The translations under genes and the position numbers were made by a program. A stretch of DNA of 64,000 nucleotides from Atriophallophorus winterbourni (taxonomy: Eukaryota; Platyhelminthes; Trematoda; Plagiorchiida; Microphallidae). Positions 11,321-22,126 of this stretch are shown here, in pieces. The DNA lies in contig JACCGJ010011420.1 in assembly GCA_013407085.1 (NCBI GenBank), positions 1 to 64,000 of the forward strand. The letters are read 5' to 3'. Under the pieces are notes generated by a model. That model was not told the origin of the DNA. It ran no database searches and saw only the letters and a list, made by a program, of their open reading frames with translations. Every line of letters begins with the position of its first letter. The stretch's first letter is position 1.

Positions 11321-11880
11321 GTGCTTTCTAGGTACATCCGTGGTGAACATCGGTCGAAGGAGGCAACCAAGTCACTATCGATTAATGACAAATATATTTT
11401 AATGCCCACATTTTTAATTTTATGGTATGGCGAAATCGTGCACTCTCAAAACCATGCAACTAAATCTCATTAAATTGCTAGGTCTAAGAAAATTGTTCAG
11501 CGGGTTTTGGCTGATCTTGCATCATCAGCTGAAATCCGAAAGAAGATATCGTTCTTGCATTATTCCTATCACGGTTTTTTCAATATCACCCGTGAAGGCA
11601 CGATTTACAATCACCTTGTCTCAGAAAAGATGATTAACACAGTGCTGCAGAAGTGATTGGTTCGGAACAAGTCAAATCTTTCATACGCACTACACACCAT
11701 TAGCAATAAATCTTACTCATGAGTAGTCAAAATAACAAATAAATTGAATGAGAATAATTGCAACTCAAAATGTCTGGTTTCAACCTACCGACTGAGAGGC
11801 GAAAAAACAATCAACACAATATCTCGGCAATCAAAAACATGTGCCTAAAATCCATGTGCTATACCGCAATGAAACCCGAA
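11321..11880. other. Intergenic, RTE 3' scrap then nothing recognised
   Basis: About 50 bp at 11328-11375 look like an RTE-like 3' end. The rest has no supported feature. Confidence 0.4.
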
Positions 11881-12370
11881 CCATCCACGCATGACGCGAA
11901 CGGAAGCTGAATGCTTTTCATCTACGAAGCATTCGTCGTATCTTGAACATATCGTGGATGGACAAAGTGAATATTGCTTACGTGCTTTCAAAACTGTTCT
12001 TCATAGCATGTACACCCTACTACGACATCACCGCCTGCAGTGGCTTAATCGCATCCACAGAATGGAAAATGGTCGTATTTCGAAAGATCTACTCTATGGT
12101 GAGTTGAGATCAGGAAGTCGATCATTGGGCAGACCGCACTTGCGGTACAAAGACGTTTGTAAAAGAGATATGAAAACTCTTTGTATTGACCTCGCATGTA
12201 AGGAAGAAATTTCTCTTGAACGCTCACATTGTAGGCATTGTGTGAAGCGTCGTTTGCGAGCTGGGAATTAGCAGATACAGCTCTTGGCTGCTGATGACGG
12301 CCGATAGACTGAGTTCTGCCTATCGCTGCGGAACGCTGCGGAGAGAATTTCCCTCCTGAAGCAGAATGTT
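11881..12370 (+). mobile_element. RTE-like LINE, C-terminal part, left of a CR1 insertion
   Basis: The plus-strand frame 11891-12271 reads LRHHRLQWLNRIHRMENGRI, GRPHLRYKDVCKRDM and HCVKRRLRAGN, the family's C-terminus. The finger region follows in another frame. Compared with the copy at 19.7 kb, the sequence breaks off at 'gaatgtt' and resumes as 'tgtttagtcat' at 12661. A CR1 fragment lies between. Confidence 0.8.
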
Positions 12371-12660
12371 GTACCCCATTCCCGCCTGAACTGTAGAAGG
12401 CATTTTTACTCTGTCCGTGTCTGTTTTACTTGGAACAGTTTACCTTCAACCGTTGCTCACTCCACTAAGCTTGCATGACTTTAAAACGAAATTAGACGAA
12501 TTTTTATTGCATTATTCGTTTCCAGAACACTTATATACTGTTTAATCTATGTTCTTATATTGTTTATACACTTAAATTTCAATTTTTTACCATCCTATGG
12601 TTGCTGTTAAGCTTGTTGCTTTTTAGACCATTAAAAACTTGATTTACCTTGAATTACACC
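12371..12660 (+). mobile_element. CR1-like LINE 3' end inserted in RTE copy
   Basis: Homologous to the minus-strand CR1 at 21362-21616 plus 22127-22150. It starts gtaccccattcccgcc and ends in the 3' UTR 'gctttttagaccattaaaaa' with tail cttgaattacacc. The 4-bp TGTT is present at both borders (12367-12370 and 12661-12664), consistent with a short target-site duplication. Confidence 0.8.
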
Positions 12661-12790
12661 TGTTTAGTCATTTAAAAAGCTGTGGAACATGAAAAAATCA
12701 TGCGATTGTGATGTACATCCATGGTCGACATCGAACCGAAGGAGGCACAACAACAAGCTTTGGTCTAAGAACCAATCAAATCACTTCAAA
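12661..12790 (+). mobile_element. RTE-like LINE 3' end, right of CR1 insertion
   Basis: Continues the RTE copy: 'tttagtcatttaaaaagctg', then 'gatgtacatccatggtcgac', the family's 3' end also seen at 19745-19815, 48905-48985 and (minus) 59130-59190. Confidence 0.75.
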
Positions 12791-13165
12791 TATCAGTATC
12801 ACAATACTTGTCAAGCACTCGAAGCACTTATAAATGCCAATATCTTATGGTGTCTACATCCCCTGCTTTAACATACAAAAATTTGTTTCTAGCTGTGTGC
12901 CATCATCAGGTGGAGACGGTAAGATTAACTTCAGTGAGCCCTCAAACACTGAAAATGTGGTAAACAAAGTTAGAATGTGAAGCCACTGTTACATAAGTTT
13001 CGTGTAACATACGGAGCTATTCATATAGAGAATCACAAAGTGAATCCTGACAAAACGCTCAAGGCGATTAGAAAAGACCAAAGTTAAGTGTTGCTCATAT
13101 CTCCCACAATTACACATCACAAATGATTTTTTACATTTTGACGCAATCAGTAGGAGGCAGGAGTA
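12780..13165 (-). repeat. Hammerhead-type repeat, tandem, decayed
   Basis: About 1.6 units of the 240-bp repeat. The first core (12909-12886, minus) keeps CTGATGA, stem II TGGC/GCTA (with a T-A closing pair in place of C-G) and GAAA, but the CCGG stem III is lost. A second, poorer core lies near 13135. Confidence 0.6.
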
Positions 13166-13404
13166 ATGGTATCATTGAAGCTTGAAACAGCAGTAAAGAC
13201 GTATTTATAATTGGAGACTACTTATACATCTGGATTACCGATTCATGCATAGGTTCTACGTCATCATCAAGAACATGAGCAGTATTATATCACTTGGAAG
13301 TACCAAGAGCTTAACTACCATACAACAATAATCTAAGCAAACCGGTCAAATTAATGTATTTTTATTTATTTTAAAAGTGATCACATCCACTTTAGTTATA
13401 TACA

Positions 13405-13828
13405 AAAATAGATTTCAACTGTTTGTCGTCGCCAGATGGATACAGTAGAATGAGCCCTGAGACTGTCCGCATAACGAACCACGATGTTGAAATACAGAAT
13501 CACAAAGTGATTCTTGGTTAAGCACTCAAGACGCTTATGGATAACCAATGTATTGTGGTGCTCACATCCCCATCCTTTACACACAACTACCGGTTTCGGG
13601 CTGTTTGCCGTTATTAGGTGGCGACAGTAAGATCAGTTTCAGTGAACCTTGTAAAAGTGGTACAATGCTAAACACGTTTATAATTGAACGTCATTGTTAA
13701 ATAGGGTTTTTACAAAGAACTACGCTGTACAAATAGAGAATCACAGTGATTGCAGGTCAAGCGTTCAAGTCGCTGCAACTGATCATGGAATGCGTCTGCT
13801 CACATCACCGGCACTTCTGACAACAACT
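13405..13828 (-). repeat. Hammerhead-type repeat, tandem dimer, decayed
   Basis: Two units whose cores lie 182 bp apart, at about 13420 and 13604; the shorter spacing reflects an internal deletion. The second core has stem II CGGC/GCCC, GAAA, CCGG and TA, but CTGATGA has become CTAATAA (13617-13611), so it should be inactive. The right end abuts the CR1 fragment. Confidence 0.6.
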
Positions 13829-15994
13829 GAAACGAAAAGGGCTAGTGATGCTCAGAAATTGATAAGAAAAATCGATAAGGTTGCATTATCATTGGCACTT
13901 CAAGAAATCACAGACTAGGTACCGATTAACACTGATGTCAAACAATGCTGGTCATCGATACGTAAGGAAATCCTCCAAAAAATGGAACTTCACCTAAAAT
14001 ATGTTTTAAAAAACTGGAAAAAACGATTTAAATTCGTGATCTGGAGTCAAACACGGAAATAGATAAAGGTGAGAAATTGTGCGTAGAGAAGCCACATACT
14101 AGAGGCAATACCTGAATCCTGGTAATTCTACCGTTTGTTGAGAATCAAAGTTACTAAACTTGTCCAGGAGGATAAAGAAGGGAATGAAATCCATCTGATG
14201 AATAAAATTGAACAAAACCCGAAGCTCCTCTTCCAGATGGTGAACAGAAAGACCAGGGTAAAGCCGGGTGTTTCCGCTTTACATACTACGACTGGAACTA
14301 CATCCACTGCTTTCGAAGCCGCTAACGAACTCGCTCAATTTTACTCTAGAGTGTTCTACCCTAACGAGCGCGTATCATACGATATACCTGCATTCAGATC
14401 GCAGAATACAATACACGAAATCGTTGTGAAACCCGGGAGTGTCCTGGTAAAGCTACGCTTGTTAAATACAAAAAAATTCTCAGGTGCTGATGAAATAACA
14501 CCATTCATCCTAAAGCAATGCGCCCATCCTATTCTCACAACTTTTCTTTTTTTTTTTTCCTGACCTTTCAACTGTCCTTGAGTTTAGCACGGTTGATAAT
14601 GGAATGAAAAGTGACTAAATCACTCGATATAACAAAGGAGGGGGGGGAAACGATTCTTGATGTGTCTAAATACCAGACCAAAGTCACGTTGTTGCCAGTG
14701 TCTCTATCTTTCGAACGACTTGTGGCTGACAAACTCATTAAACATTTGGAACAAAAAAAGCTGATTTCCATCGCACAGCACGGAATCAGGACAAAAAACT
14801 CCTGTCTCACCAATCTTCTCATAACTCTTGATAATTGGACTCGAGCAGTGGACGATGGATGCCATATCCATGCTTGTTACTTGGACATGTCTAAAGCTTT
14901 TGACCGTGTTAACCACAGCATACTGTTACAAAAATTGGAGCAGCTCGGGGTGTGCGGCAGACTATTGGCCTGGATAAAAGATTACTTGACTGGTAGAGTT
15001 ATAACGGTTAGACTTGATGGGGCACTATCCAGCTCAGTAGAAGTTACAAGTGGCGAACCTCAAGGCTCAATCTTGGGGCCAATACTCTTCCTCGTGTACG
15101 CGAATGATATACCCGAAATCGTACGCAGCAAAATCATTTTATTTGCGGATGACATCAAAGTCTGGACTAGCATACGCATCATAGAAGATTGCCAAATTCT
15201 CCAAAAAGATCTCGAAGCACTTCATAATTGGTCCTTGCGGAACTGCTTACCATTTAACATCCAAAAACGTAAAATGTTAAACGTCGGTAAATCATTCGAA
15301 TTCATGGGTTACTGAAGAGAAAGATCTGGTCGTGTGGATTAGCAGTAACCTGAAGTCTTCACGGCACTGTTCTGTTGTATACAAAAGTCCTGCCAAATCT
15401 CAGCATTGCTCAGAAGGATCTTTGGTCGTTTATCAAAGCAGATACTCCCACGTATAATTAACATCTATATCAGACCAACAATGTAGTATGCTGTTCAAGC
15501 ATGGTCCCCATGGTTACAAAAGGACATGACCCTGCTGCAAGGGGTATACCACCGCGCTACAAAACTGGTGACCGGTCTATACAACAGGCCATACGAGGAG
15601 CGGATCGCAACGCTAAACCTCTTTGACGTTTCGTACCGTCGTCTCAGGGGTGACTTGATCCTGCTTTTCAACATTCTGCATACAGTGGATCACTCACTTG
15701 AACACCTGTTTCATCGGCAAGAAGCACGTGGTAGCAGATAACATGGCTACAAGTTAACTATTCCACACTCCAGATCAAATTGTCGAAGGTTTTTCTTTGC
15801 TGTCCGAGTTTGTTTTATACGGAACTCTCTGCCCCCACATATCATTTGCGCAACAAGCCTGAACATGTTCAAGGCTGAACTTGACAAATATATGTTGACC
15901 AAACCCAACCTCGCACCTGAATACACGTGCTGACTTTCCATATGTATAAAACATTTGTGTTGTTTTTTATGAATTCCCTATATTTTTAATCTGT
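13829..15994 (+). mobile_element. CR1-like LINE, ORF2 RT region
   Basis: Plus-strand frames at 13829-13918, 14135-14563, 14611-15315 and 15526-15741 align in order with the minus-strand element at 38.3-40.5 kb. Visible are the linker region (MNKIEQNPKLLFQMVNRKTR), RT block ACYLDMSKAFDRVNHSILLQ, SSVEVTSGEPQGSILGPILF, the catalytic LFADDIKVW near 15140-15170 and the C-terminal YHRATKLVTGL. A deletion removes the RT N-terminal block near 14565. Stops and frameshifts make it dead. The 3' UTR is interrupted at 15994 by an RTE-like insertion and resumes at about 16288. Confidence 0.85.
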
Positions 15995-16287
15995 CATTCA
16001 TTCATCATTAGGTCCTCTTCGTGCCGGGTGGCACATGAGGCGAAGACAACTTCACGCCAGTGGCTCCGGTCTGTCGCTGCTCCCGTTGCCGTCTGCACCG
16101 TGAATCCTTGTGCATGTAGTTCGCGTTCCAACGTTCTGCGCCAAGTTTCCTTGGACCGTCCCCTTTTTCGTTTACCTTGCGTATGGCAGTGCATGGCTAC
16201 CTTCTTATGCGAACTGGGATCCATCCTGCAGACATGACCGAACCACGGATCTGTTGTCAACGTTTCCGTAGCAATGTAGGTTTTGCG
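15995..16287 (-). mobile_element. RTE-like LINE 3' end nested in CR1 3' UTR
   Basis: The minus-strand frame 16260-15994 reads WFGHVCRMDPSSHKKVAMHC, GKRKRGRSKETWRRTLEREL, then TDRSHWREVV: the C-terminus of a second RTE-like subfamily with an Arg/Lys-rich linker. Its 3' tail on the minus strand is AATGATGAATGAATG. The CR1 3' UTR left and right of it joins into the uninterrupted form seen at 17830-17900 (ctgt, then ggttac). Confidence 0.8.
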
Positions 16288-16350
16288 GGTTACTGTAAAA
16301 TATTTGCTTTTTGGACCATTAAAACTTTGAATTACTTTGAACTTTGAATT
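16288..16350 (+). mobile_element. CR1-like LINE 3' UTR tail, right of nested insertion
   Basis: 'ggttactgtaaaatatttgc' followed by 'ttttggaccattaaaac' and a tail of 'tttgaa(tt)' repeats. It completes the element that starts at 13829. Confidence 0.8.
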
Positions 16351-17343
16351 AACGGTTTATGATCCGTCAACCGTGTGAATTTCCGGCCATAAAACATCTT
16401 ATGAATTTTCTTGACCACGGAGATGAAGGAAAGCGCCTCTTTCTCGATTTGGCTGTAATTCCGTTCAGCTGCTGTGAGTGACTGTGTTGCATGAGAAGTT
16501 GATTATTGTGTTCCATCCTTGAAGACATACGAGATAACTGCACCGATTCCGTAGCTGAAAGCGTCCGAGGTTAGAACGGTTGGCAGATTTAGGTCTTAAT
16601 GTGTCTGTAGAATGTCTGAGATCAGCATCAATTTTATCATCTCGGAAGCTTGTTGGGTCTCTTTTGACCTTATCCAGTGGACATCCTTTTTCTGCAGATC
16701 ATTGAGAGGGCCGCGTAACTCATGTATTGATTATATAAATTCACCATAGTGGCTAACCAACCCGATGAATGATCTCATGTGATGGTGGCATCTTCTTAAT
16801 TGCACGAATGTTTGATGGGTCCTGCCGTCGGCCATAACTATTAATGATAAATCCGAGATATCTTATAGATCCCATGAAAAATACACAATATTAAGACCGT
16901 AAACTGAAGTCACATTCGTTTACGGTTTTGATAACTTCCTCAATACGATCACAATGTTCATCCACATTTGACCCGACTATTATTATATCATCGAGGTAAG
17001 TAGCAGCATATGGTAAAACTTGGAGAATGGTATCCATGATCTGTTGGAAGATAACAGATGCAGTCCTAACACCAAACGGTAAGAGTTGGTACTGGAAGAG
17101 CCCACGGCGAGTGTTGATGGTTAATAGTTCTCTGGATTCTTCCGCGACCTCAATCTGGAGGTAAGCTTCCGAAAGGTCCAGTTTTTCTTAACACTGACCA
17201 CCATTCAATCTGGCGAAGAGATCCTCGGGAAGAGGTAGTGGATATTGTGGATCTGTCGAGGATGCATTGAAACCAGTCGAATAATCCGCACAGACTCTCA
17301 GAATGCCATTCGGTTTTTAGACAATCACAATTGGCGCTGCCTA
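16351..17343 (-). mobile_element. Ty3/gypsy pol remnant (RT and RNase H)
   Basis: Read on the minus strand, about 17340-16930 gives RT pieces: NPLPLPEDLFARLNGGQ-like, KLDLSEAYLQIEV, the INTRRGLFQYQLLPFGV block and LPYAATYLDDIIIVGSNV (the YLDD catalytic motif). About 16465-16352 gives RNase H: ERNYSQIEKEALSFISVVKK, then KMFYGRKFTRLTDHKP. Several stops and frameshifts are present. No LTRs or integrase are attached. The upstream border is cut by the CR1 fragment at 17344. Confidence 0.8.
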
Positions 17344-17545
17344 TGCTGAGTAATTCAATTTTAATGATCCAAAAAGCAAATACTTTACAGTAGCCTTTGA
17401 TTAAAATATAGGGAATGCATAAAAACAACACAAATGTTTTATCAGCACGTGTATTCAGGTGCGAGGTTGAATTTAGTCAACATATACTTGTCAAGTTCAG
17501 TCTTGAACAAGTTCAGGCTTGATGCGCAAATGATATGTGGTGGCA
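17344..17545 (-). mobile_element. CR1-like LINE 3' end, left arm of inverted pair
   Basis: The reverse complement of this stretch matches 17685-17885 closely ('gacaagtatatgttga', 'cctcgcacctga', 'gcattccctat'). Its 3' tail lies at the left, next to the gypsy remnant. Confidence 0.8.
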
Positions 17546-17905
17546 GAGAGATAACCCACTTGAACACCTGTTTCATAGGCAACAAGCACGCGGTAGCAGA
17601 TCGCAGGGCTACAAGTTAATTATTTCACACTCCAGATCAAATTGTCGAAGGTTTTTCTTTGCTGTCCGAGTTTGTTTTATACGGAACTCTCTGCCCCCAC
17701 ATATCATTTGCGCATCAAGCCTGAACTTGTTCAAGGCTGAACATGACAAGTATATGTTGATCAAATCCAACCTCGCACCTGATACACGTGCTGAGTTTCC
17801 ATATTGATAAAACGTTTGTGTTGTTCTTATGCATTCCCTATGTTTTTGAGCTGTGGTTACCGTAAATTATTTGCTTTTTGGACCATTGAAACTTTGAATA
17901 ATGAA
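17546..17905 (+). mobile_element. CR1-like LINE 3' end, right arm of inverted pair
   Basis: Same subfamily as the element at 13.8-16.3 kb: frame 17535-17807 encodes HLFHRQQARGSRSQGYK and SRSNCRRFFFAVRVCF. The 3' UTR and tail at 17830-17905 are the uninterrupted reference for the nested insertion at 15995. It joins head-to-head with the left arm at about 17545. Confidence 0.8.
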
Positions 17906-18464
17906 AAGTGAATAGACCTGGTTTAACTCTTGATTTCGCATTTAGGATTGTATACCGTAAGTTGAAATTGCGTTTCAGTTGCGAAACCAACCTCAGTGAC
18001 TGTGCTTCAACTAAAAAAACAACGTTTAACCAAGTGGCACTTCATCTGCCAGATGCACTTGACCTTTCCATTATACGAACTATGATGAACAAAAGGGTGT
18101 GAAATTATGTATGCCAGCTCGAGATCTTAGAGCTTATTAGCTTGACACCGAGGGTGTTCGCGTAAATCAAATGCAAGTGAACACAGTTGAGACTCCAACA
18201 ATATCTTCAAAATTAAACAATGTGAAAACAATACTTCGATAATTTGTTAATTTCTCGGTACTCGGCAATAGGCCTTAAAGGCTTATTGCTACGCTGAAAT
18301 ACACCCACATATTGTGGAGGAGCGAAGTGCAATACCGATGGGTACTTGTTAAGAACTTTCGGATGATATGCATAAAACTGCACTCCGGCACAAAACAATC
18401 GCAAAACGCCGAAAAAGCTGCAAAAAACAATCACAAATCCGTGATAATTCTTGTTTTGGAAGGA
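17906..18464. other. Intergenic, nothing recognised
   Basis: No protein similarity is visible and no repeat is shared with the rest of the window. Confidence 0.4.
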
Positions 18465-18950
18465 TTGTGTCAGAAACGATCGAGTGACATCATCCTCGGA
18501 AGCTTGAGGAGATGGCCAACATCAACCGCAATCGAACCATATGCGTTCGTCAAGGTCGGCCTTGAAGCGTACCCGTATGCACGAAATCGATTGACAGATC
18601 AGATCAACGTGTCAACCGTGACAGACATGCTTCAGAACAGTGTTTTGGTTGCTTGATTTGCCTATATAAAATAGGCGTGCGCTTTGTTCTTTATATTGTG
18701 TGTAATAAACGCATTTGATCAATCAGTTTTCTCTTGCGTTGTGGGATTCGTGCGTGAACGCGTTTAGCGTTGCACAGGTTGACCTCAAAAATATATCGGG
18801 ACGCAATCTTCAAGTGGTTGTGAAACGCGAGCGGGGGTAACATGGTTATTTTGGACAGATGAACCGGAACTGTTGTGAAACGTGGCCAGATGTTCGCCAA
18901 CCTGAAATAACCGAAAGTAATCACTTCCGGCTCTCTCTCTACCCACCTGT
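18465..18950 (+). repeat. LTR-like dispersed repeat, copy 2 (possible solo LTR)
   Basis: Contains a TATA-like cctatataaaat near 18661 and AATAAA near 18705, about 40 bp apart, as in a promoter plus poly(A) signal of an LTR. It is homologous to 8566-8960. No primer-binding site, polypurine tract or second LTR was found, so the solo-LTR reading is an inference. Confidence 0.4.
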
Positions 18951-19239
18951 TTCAATATGACAGACTCAGGGAATTATATAGCAGAATCGAAAAACATTCA
19001 AAGCTCATGAAAAGACGGTGACTAGATGAGAGATTTTCAATCATTAATAAGCAATTTTGCCTTGGCTCAGTACATATAGAATGCCAGTCATAGGGTCGAT
19101 TTGGACAACTTGTTTTAAAATGGTATGAGACGTGAAGCGAACGCTTGCGTGCCTAGATTTTCGAAATTGCTAAAGCCGATATGCTTACGTTGAATATAGT
19201 GGATAAGATAGAGTTGTGCTACTAAATGATTTACTGTAC

Positions 19240-19830
19240 GTCAGTGAGACCTAGACCATCCATGCAAGACACGAACGGAAGCTGAATGCTTCCCATCTAC
19301 GAAGCCTCCGTCGTATCTTGAACATATCGTGGATAGACAAAGTGACTAGTGCTTTCAAAACCTGGTCAACAGAGCATGTTCACCCGACTACGCCAGCGCC
19401 GCCTAAGGTGGCTTGGCCGCGTCTACAAACTGTAAAATGGTCGTATTCCAAAAGATCTGCTCTATGATGAGTTGAAATCGAAAATTCGGCGTTTGGGCAG
19501 TCAGCACTTGCAATGCAAGGACGTTTGCAAAAGAGATATGAAAGCTCTCGGCATTGACACCACGTGTTGGGACGAACTTTCTCTTGACCGCTCACTTTGA
19601 ATGCACTGTGTAAATCGTTGTCTGTAAGCTGAAGATAAGCAGATACAGCTGTTGGCGTCTAAAATTGAATCAAGCCGCCTGCCTGCAACGGCCTCCAATT
19701 GACTGAGTACTGCCGAGCTCGGTGGGGGAGATTGTTCTGCCCGAATCGGAATGTTTAGTCATTATAAAAGCTGTGAAGCCTGAAACAATCGTGCGATTGT
19801 GATGTACATCTATCCAAGGAAGCCATCAAG
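19240..19830 (+). mobile_element. RTE-like LINE, C-terminal fragment
   Basis: The plus strand matches 11.9 and 48.4 kb: a 'gcatccgtcgtatcttgaac'-type block, LRWLGRVYKL and the CKRDMKALGIDT region, then the 3' end 'tttagtcattataaaagctg' and 'gcgattgtgatgtacatc'. Many frame disruptions. It serves as the uninterrupted reference for the CR1 insertion at 12371. Confidence 0.75.
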
Positions 19831-20930
19831 GTAGCGTTATCCAACATCTGGTGCTGAATGCTGATGTGAATGTAAAATTAACCAAGCTTCATTTCAGGCA
19901 TGCCAGTTATTTATAGTTATGTATAGTCTTAATTTCGTTTGCCACGCACTATATACGCATGTGCGCCGCATCGTCAATTAGCTTTGCGTTCACGTACATC
20001 AGATTAACACACAGTGCGCTGGTAAAAATGGCTTGGTTCTAGCCGTTTCCTGCGTAACTTAATGCTCCCATCTTTGCCAATTGCAGCGGTGCAACTTAGA
20101 CTATTCCTTTTGCTGATTTAAACTTCGGTCCGACGAAAGTTCAAACATAAGTGAAGGTTATGATCAACACAATACTGTGTTGGTAATATCGATATCATTT
20201 ATATTTATCATCTGTGCCAAACGACATTATCACTTCAGTGACTGCAAACATGTGAATGAAGGTGGGTTTTGTGTGTCAAACTTTTCATGGCACAAGAGGT
20301 ACGAAGTCAGTCCAATGCTATACTTGAAAGCCACCGTTAGTAGAATTTGAATAGCCAACATTTGGATGATTTATCCGGCCACATAAGCAAATGCAGATCT
20401 TCAAAACGCTGTCCGATCAGTCCGAGATTTAGTCATATGACGCATTTCAGTCTCACACAATTTTTTATACAAATTCACATGCAAAGTTTGGATCACTGAT
20501 GGGATCGTAACGTTACACAGCGAGCATTGAGCACTCGGTATTTTGATGGTAATTACTTTCCATTTATCCTCTCACGCCATATAAATGAACCCAAAAAACT
20601 ATGGTCCATATCAGAGACCTCCGTGTACGGGTGAGAAAAGCATCTATCATTGCTAATTTGATCACAAGAAACAAGAGAATTGAAAACGAAATCCATACAA
20701 CTTGCGCAACTATCAGACAAGTTGGATAAAAGTTTTATGTTTCCGTTTGACTATTGTTTCAATCGTGAAGGTCGCAACATTTTTCATTATCATGGAAACC
20801 AGCACGGACCGTGTGCGTGTCGCGACATCAAAGTGGCCACGAGTGTCTCATCACTAGTTCAGCATCACTCGTTTGTATATGGAGTCATGAGTGGTGCCGC
20901 GAGTGCGAATATTACTCTGAACTAGAATCG
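19831..20930. other. Intergenic, nothing recognised
   Basis: No coding or repeat feature can be supported. Confidence 0.4.
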
Positions 20931-21320
20931 AGACTCTTCAATGTTCGCAATGGTCTAAAAACAACAAGGCTAATAATAACCATCGGATGATAAAAAATAA
21001 AATGTAAGTGTATAAAACAAGATATGCAATTAGAATAAACAGTATATAAGTACTCGGGAAACTTATCTAATTTCGTTTTAAAGTCATGCAGGCTAGTGGA
21101 GTTAGTAAAGGTAGGAGGCTGTAATGGGGGTACCGTTAGCGTATAATCATAGGTCCGATAAGTCAGAGTGTTCATTCGGGTGATTAGTCCTTATAGGTGG
21201 TGGTGTGGTAAATGGAATATTTAGCAAAGTAGGACAAGGTCTCCTTCGATTCGTCGATAGTGAAAGTCGAACAGATTCAGGTGAGCTATCAAACCGGCAA
21301 TTGAAGGCTTTATTTCTAGA
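20931..21320 (-). mobile_element. CR1-like LINE 3' end
   Basis: Minus-strand frame 21175-20912 encodes the end of ORF2 (PPTFTNSTSLHDFKTKLDKF). It is followed by a 3' UTR with 'caatggtctaaaaacaacaa' like the tails at 12600 and 21400. 5' truncated. Confidence 0.7.
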
Positions 21321-21361
21321 GAGCTCCTTTCATTGGTAAATCCTTTGCTTCTTCGCGTGTA

Positions 21362-21616
21362 AGGTAATTCAAGGTAATTCTAGGTTTTTAATGGTTTGAA
21401 AGCAACAAGCTTAACAACAACCATAGGATGGTAAAAATTGAAATTTAAGTGTATAAACAATATAAGAACATAGATTAAACGGTATATAAGTGTTCTGGAA
21501 ACGAATAATGCAATAAAAGTCGTCTAATTTCGTTTTACAGTCATGCAAGCTAGTGGCGTGAGCAACGGTTGAAGGTAAACTGTTCCGAGTAAAACAGACA
21601 CGGACAGAGTAAAAAT
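21362..21616 (-). mobile_element. CR1-like LINE 3' part, left of RTE insertion
   Basis: 3' tail 'aattcaaggtaattctaggt', then the 3' UTR and the end of ORF2, up to 'gagtaaaaat' at 21607-21616. The plus-strand copy at 12371 shows the continuous form ('gagtaaaaatgccttctac' on its complement). Confidence 0.8.
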
Positions 21617-22126
21617 ACTTACTTTACTTTACTTACTTTTGTGCGGCTGGCTCCGCGGGTGGATTAGCCGGCTTCATTGATGTCTCGGATCGCACCATCC
21701 CACGCACGTCGATCGGAGGCGAGATCGTTGCAGATCGTGATCCAGTCTCGTTCCCACCTGCGAACTCCGTAGACGGTACGCAGACCCAGAATGTCTACAT
21801 CCTCTTTCACAGTTGACAGTCAGGTTTTCACTTGACCACCTTGCCGCCGACGCCAGGTGCGAACGGGTTTGGGGTCGAGGACGAGTTTTGGAAGTACTGC
21901 AACGCTCTCGTACTGCTGCGTTAGATACTCGGTCAGTATATCGGATGCCCAAGATTACCCTGAGGCACCAATGGTCGAACAATTCTAATGTGCGTCCATC
22001 CTGTGACCGTAAAGGCCATGTCTCGCATCCGTAAAGCAGTACAGGGCGGATCGCTGCTTGATAAACACGCGTCTTAGCTTTTAGGCTGATCCCGGGCTTG
22101 CGCCAAAGGGTGCCAAAGTGAAATTA
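21617..22126 (-). mobile_element. RTE-like LINE 3' fragment nested in CR1
   Basis: Minus-strand translation gives AAIRPVLLYGCETWPLR, then LFDHWCLRVILGIRYTDRVS and NAAVRERC, a conserved stretch of RTE-like polyproteins. The 3' tail at 21617-21640 is a run of AAGTA units on the minus strand. Borders read aaaatac (left) and aaattac (right), a possible imperfect target-site duplication. Confidence 0.8.
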
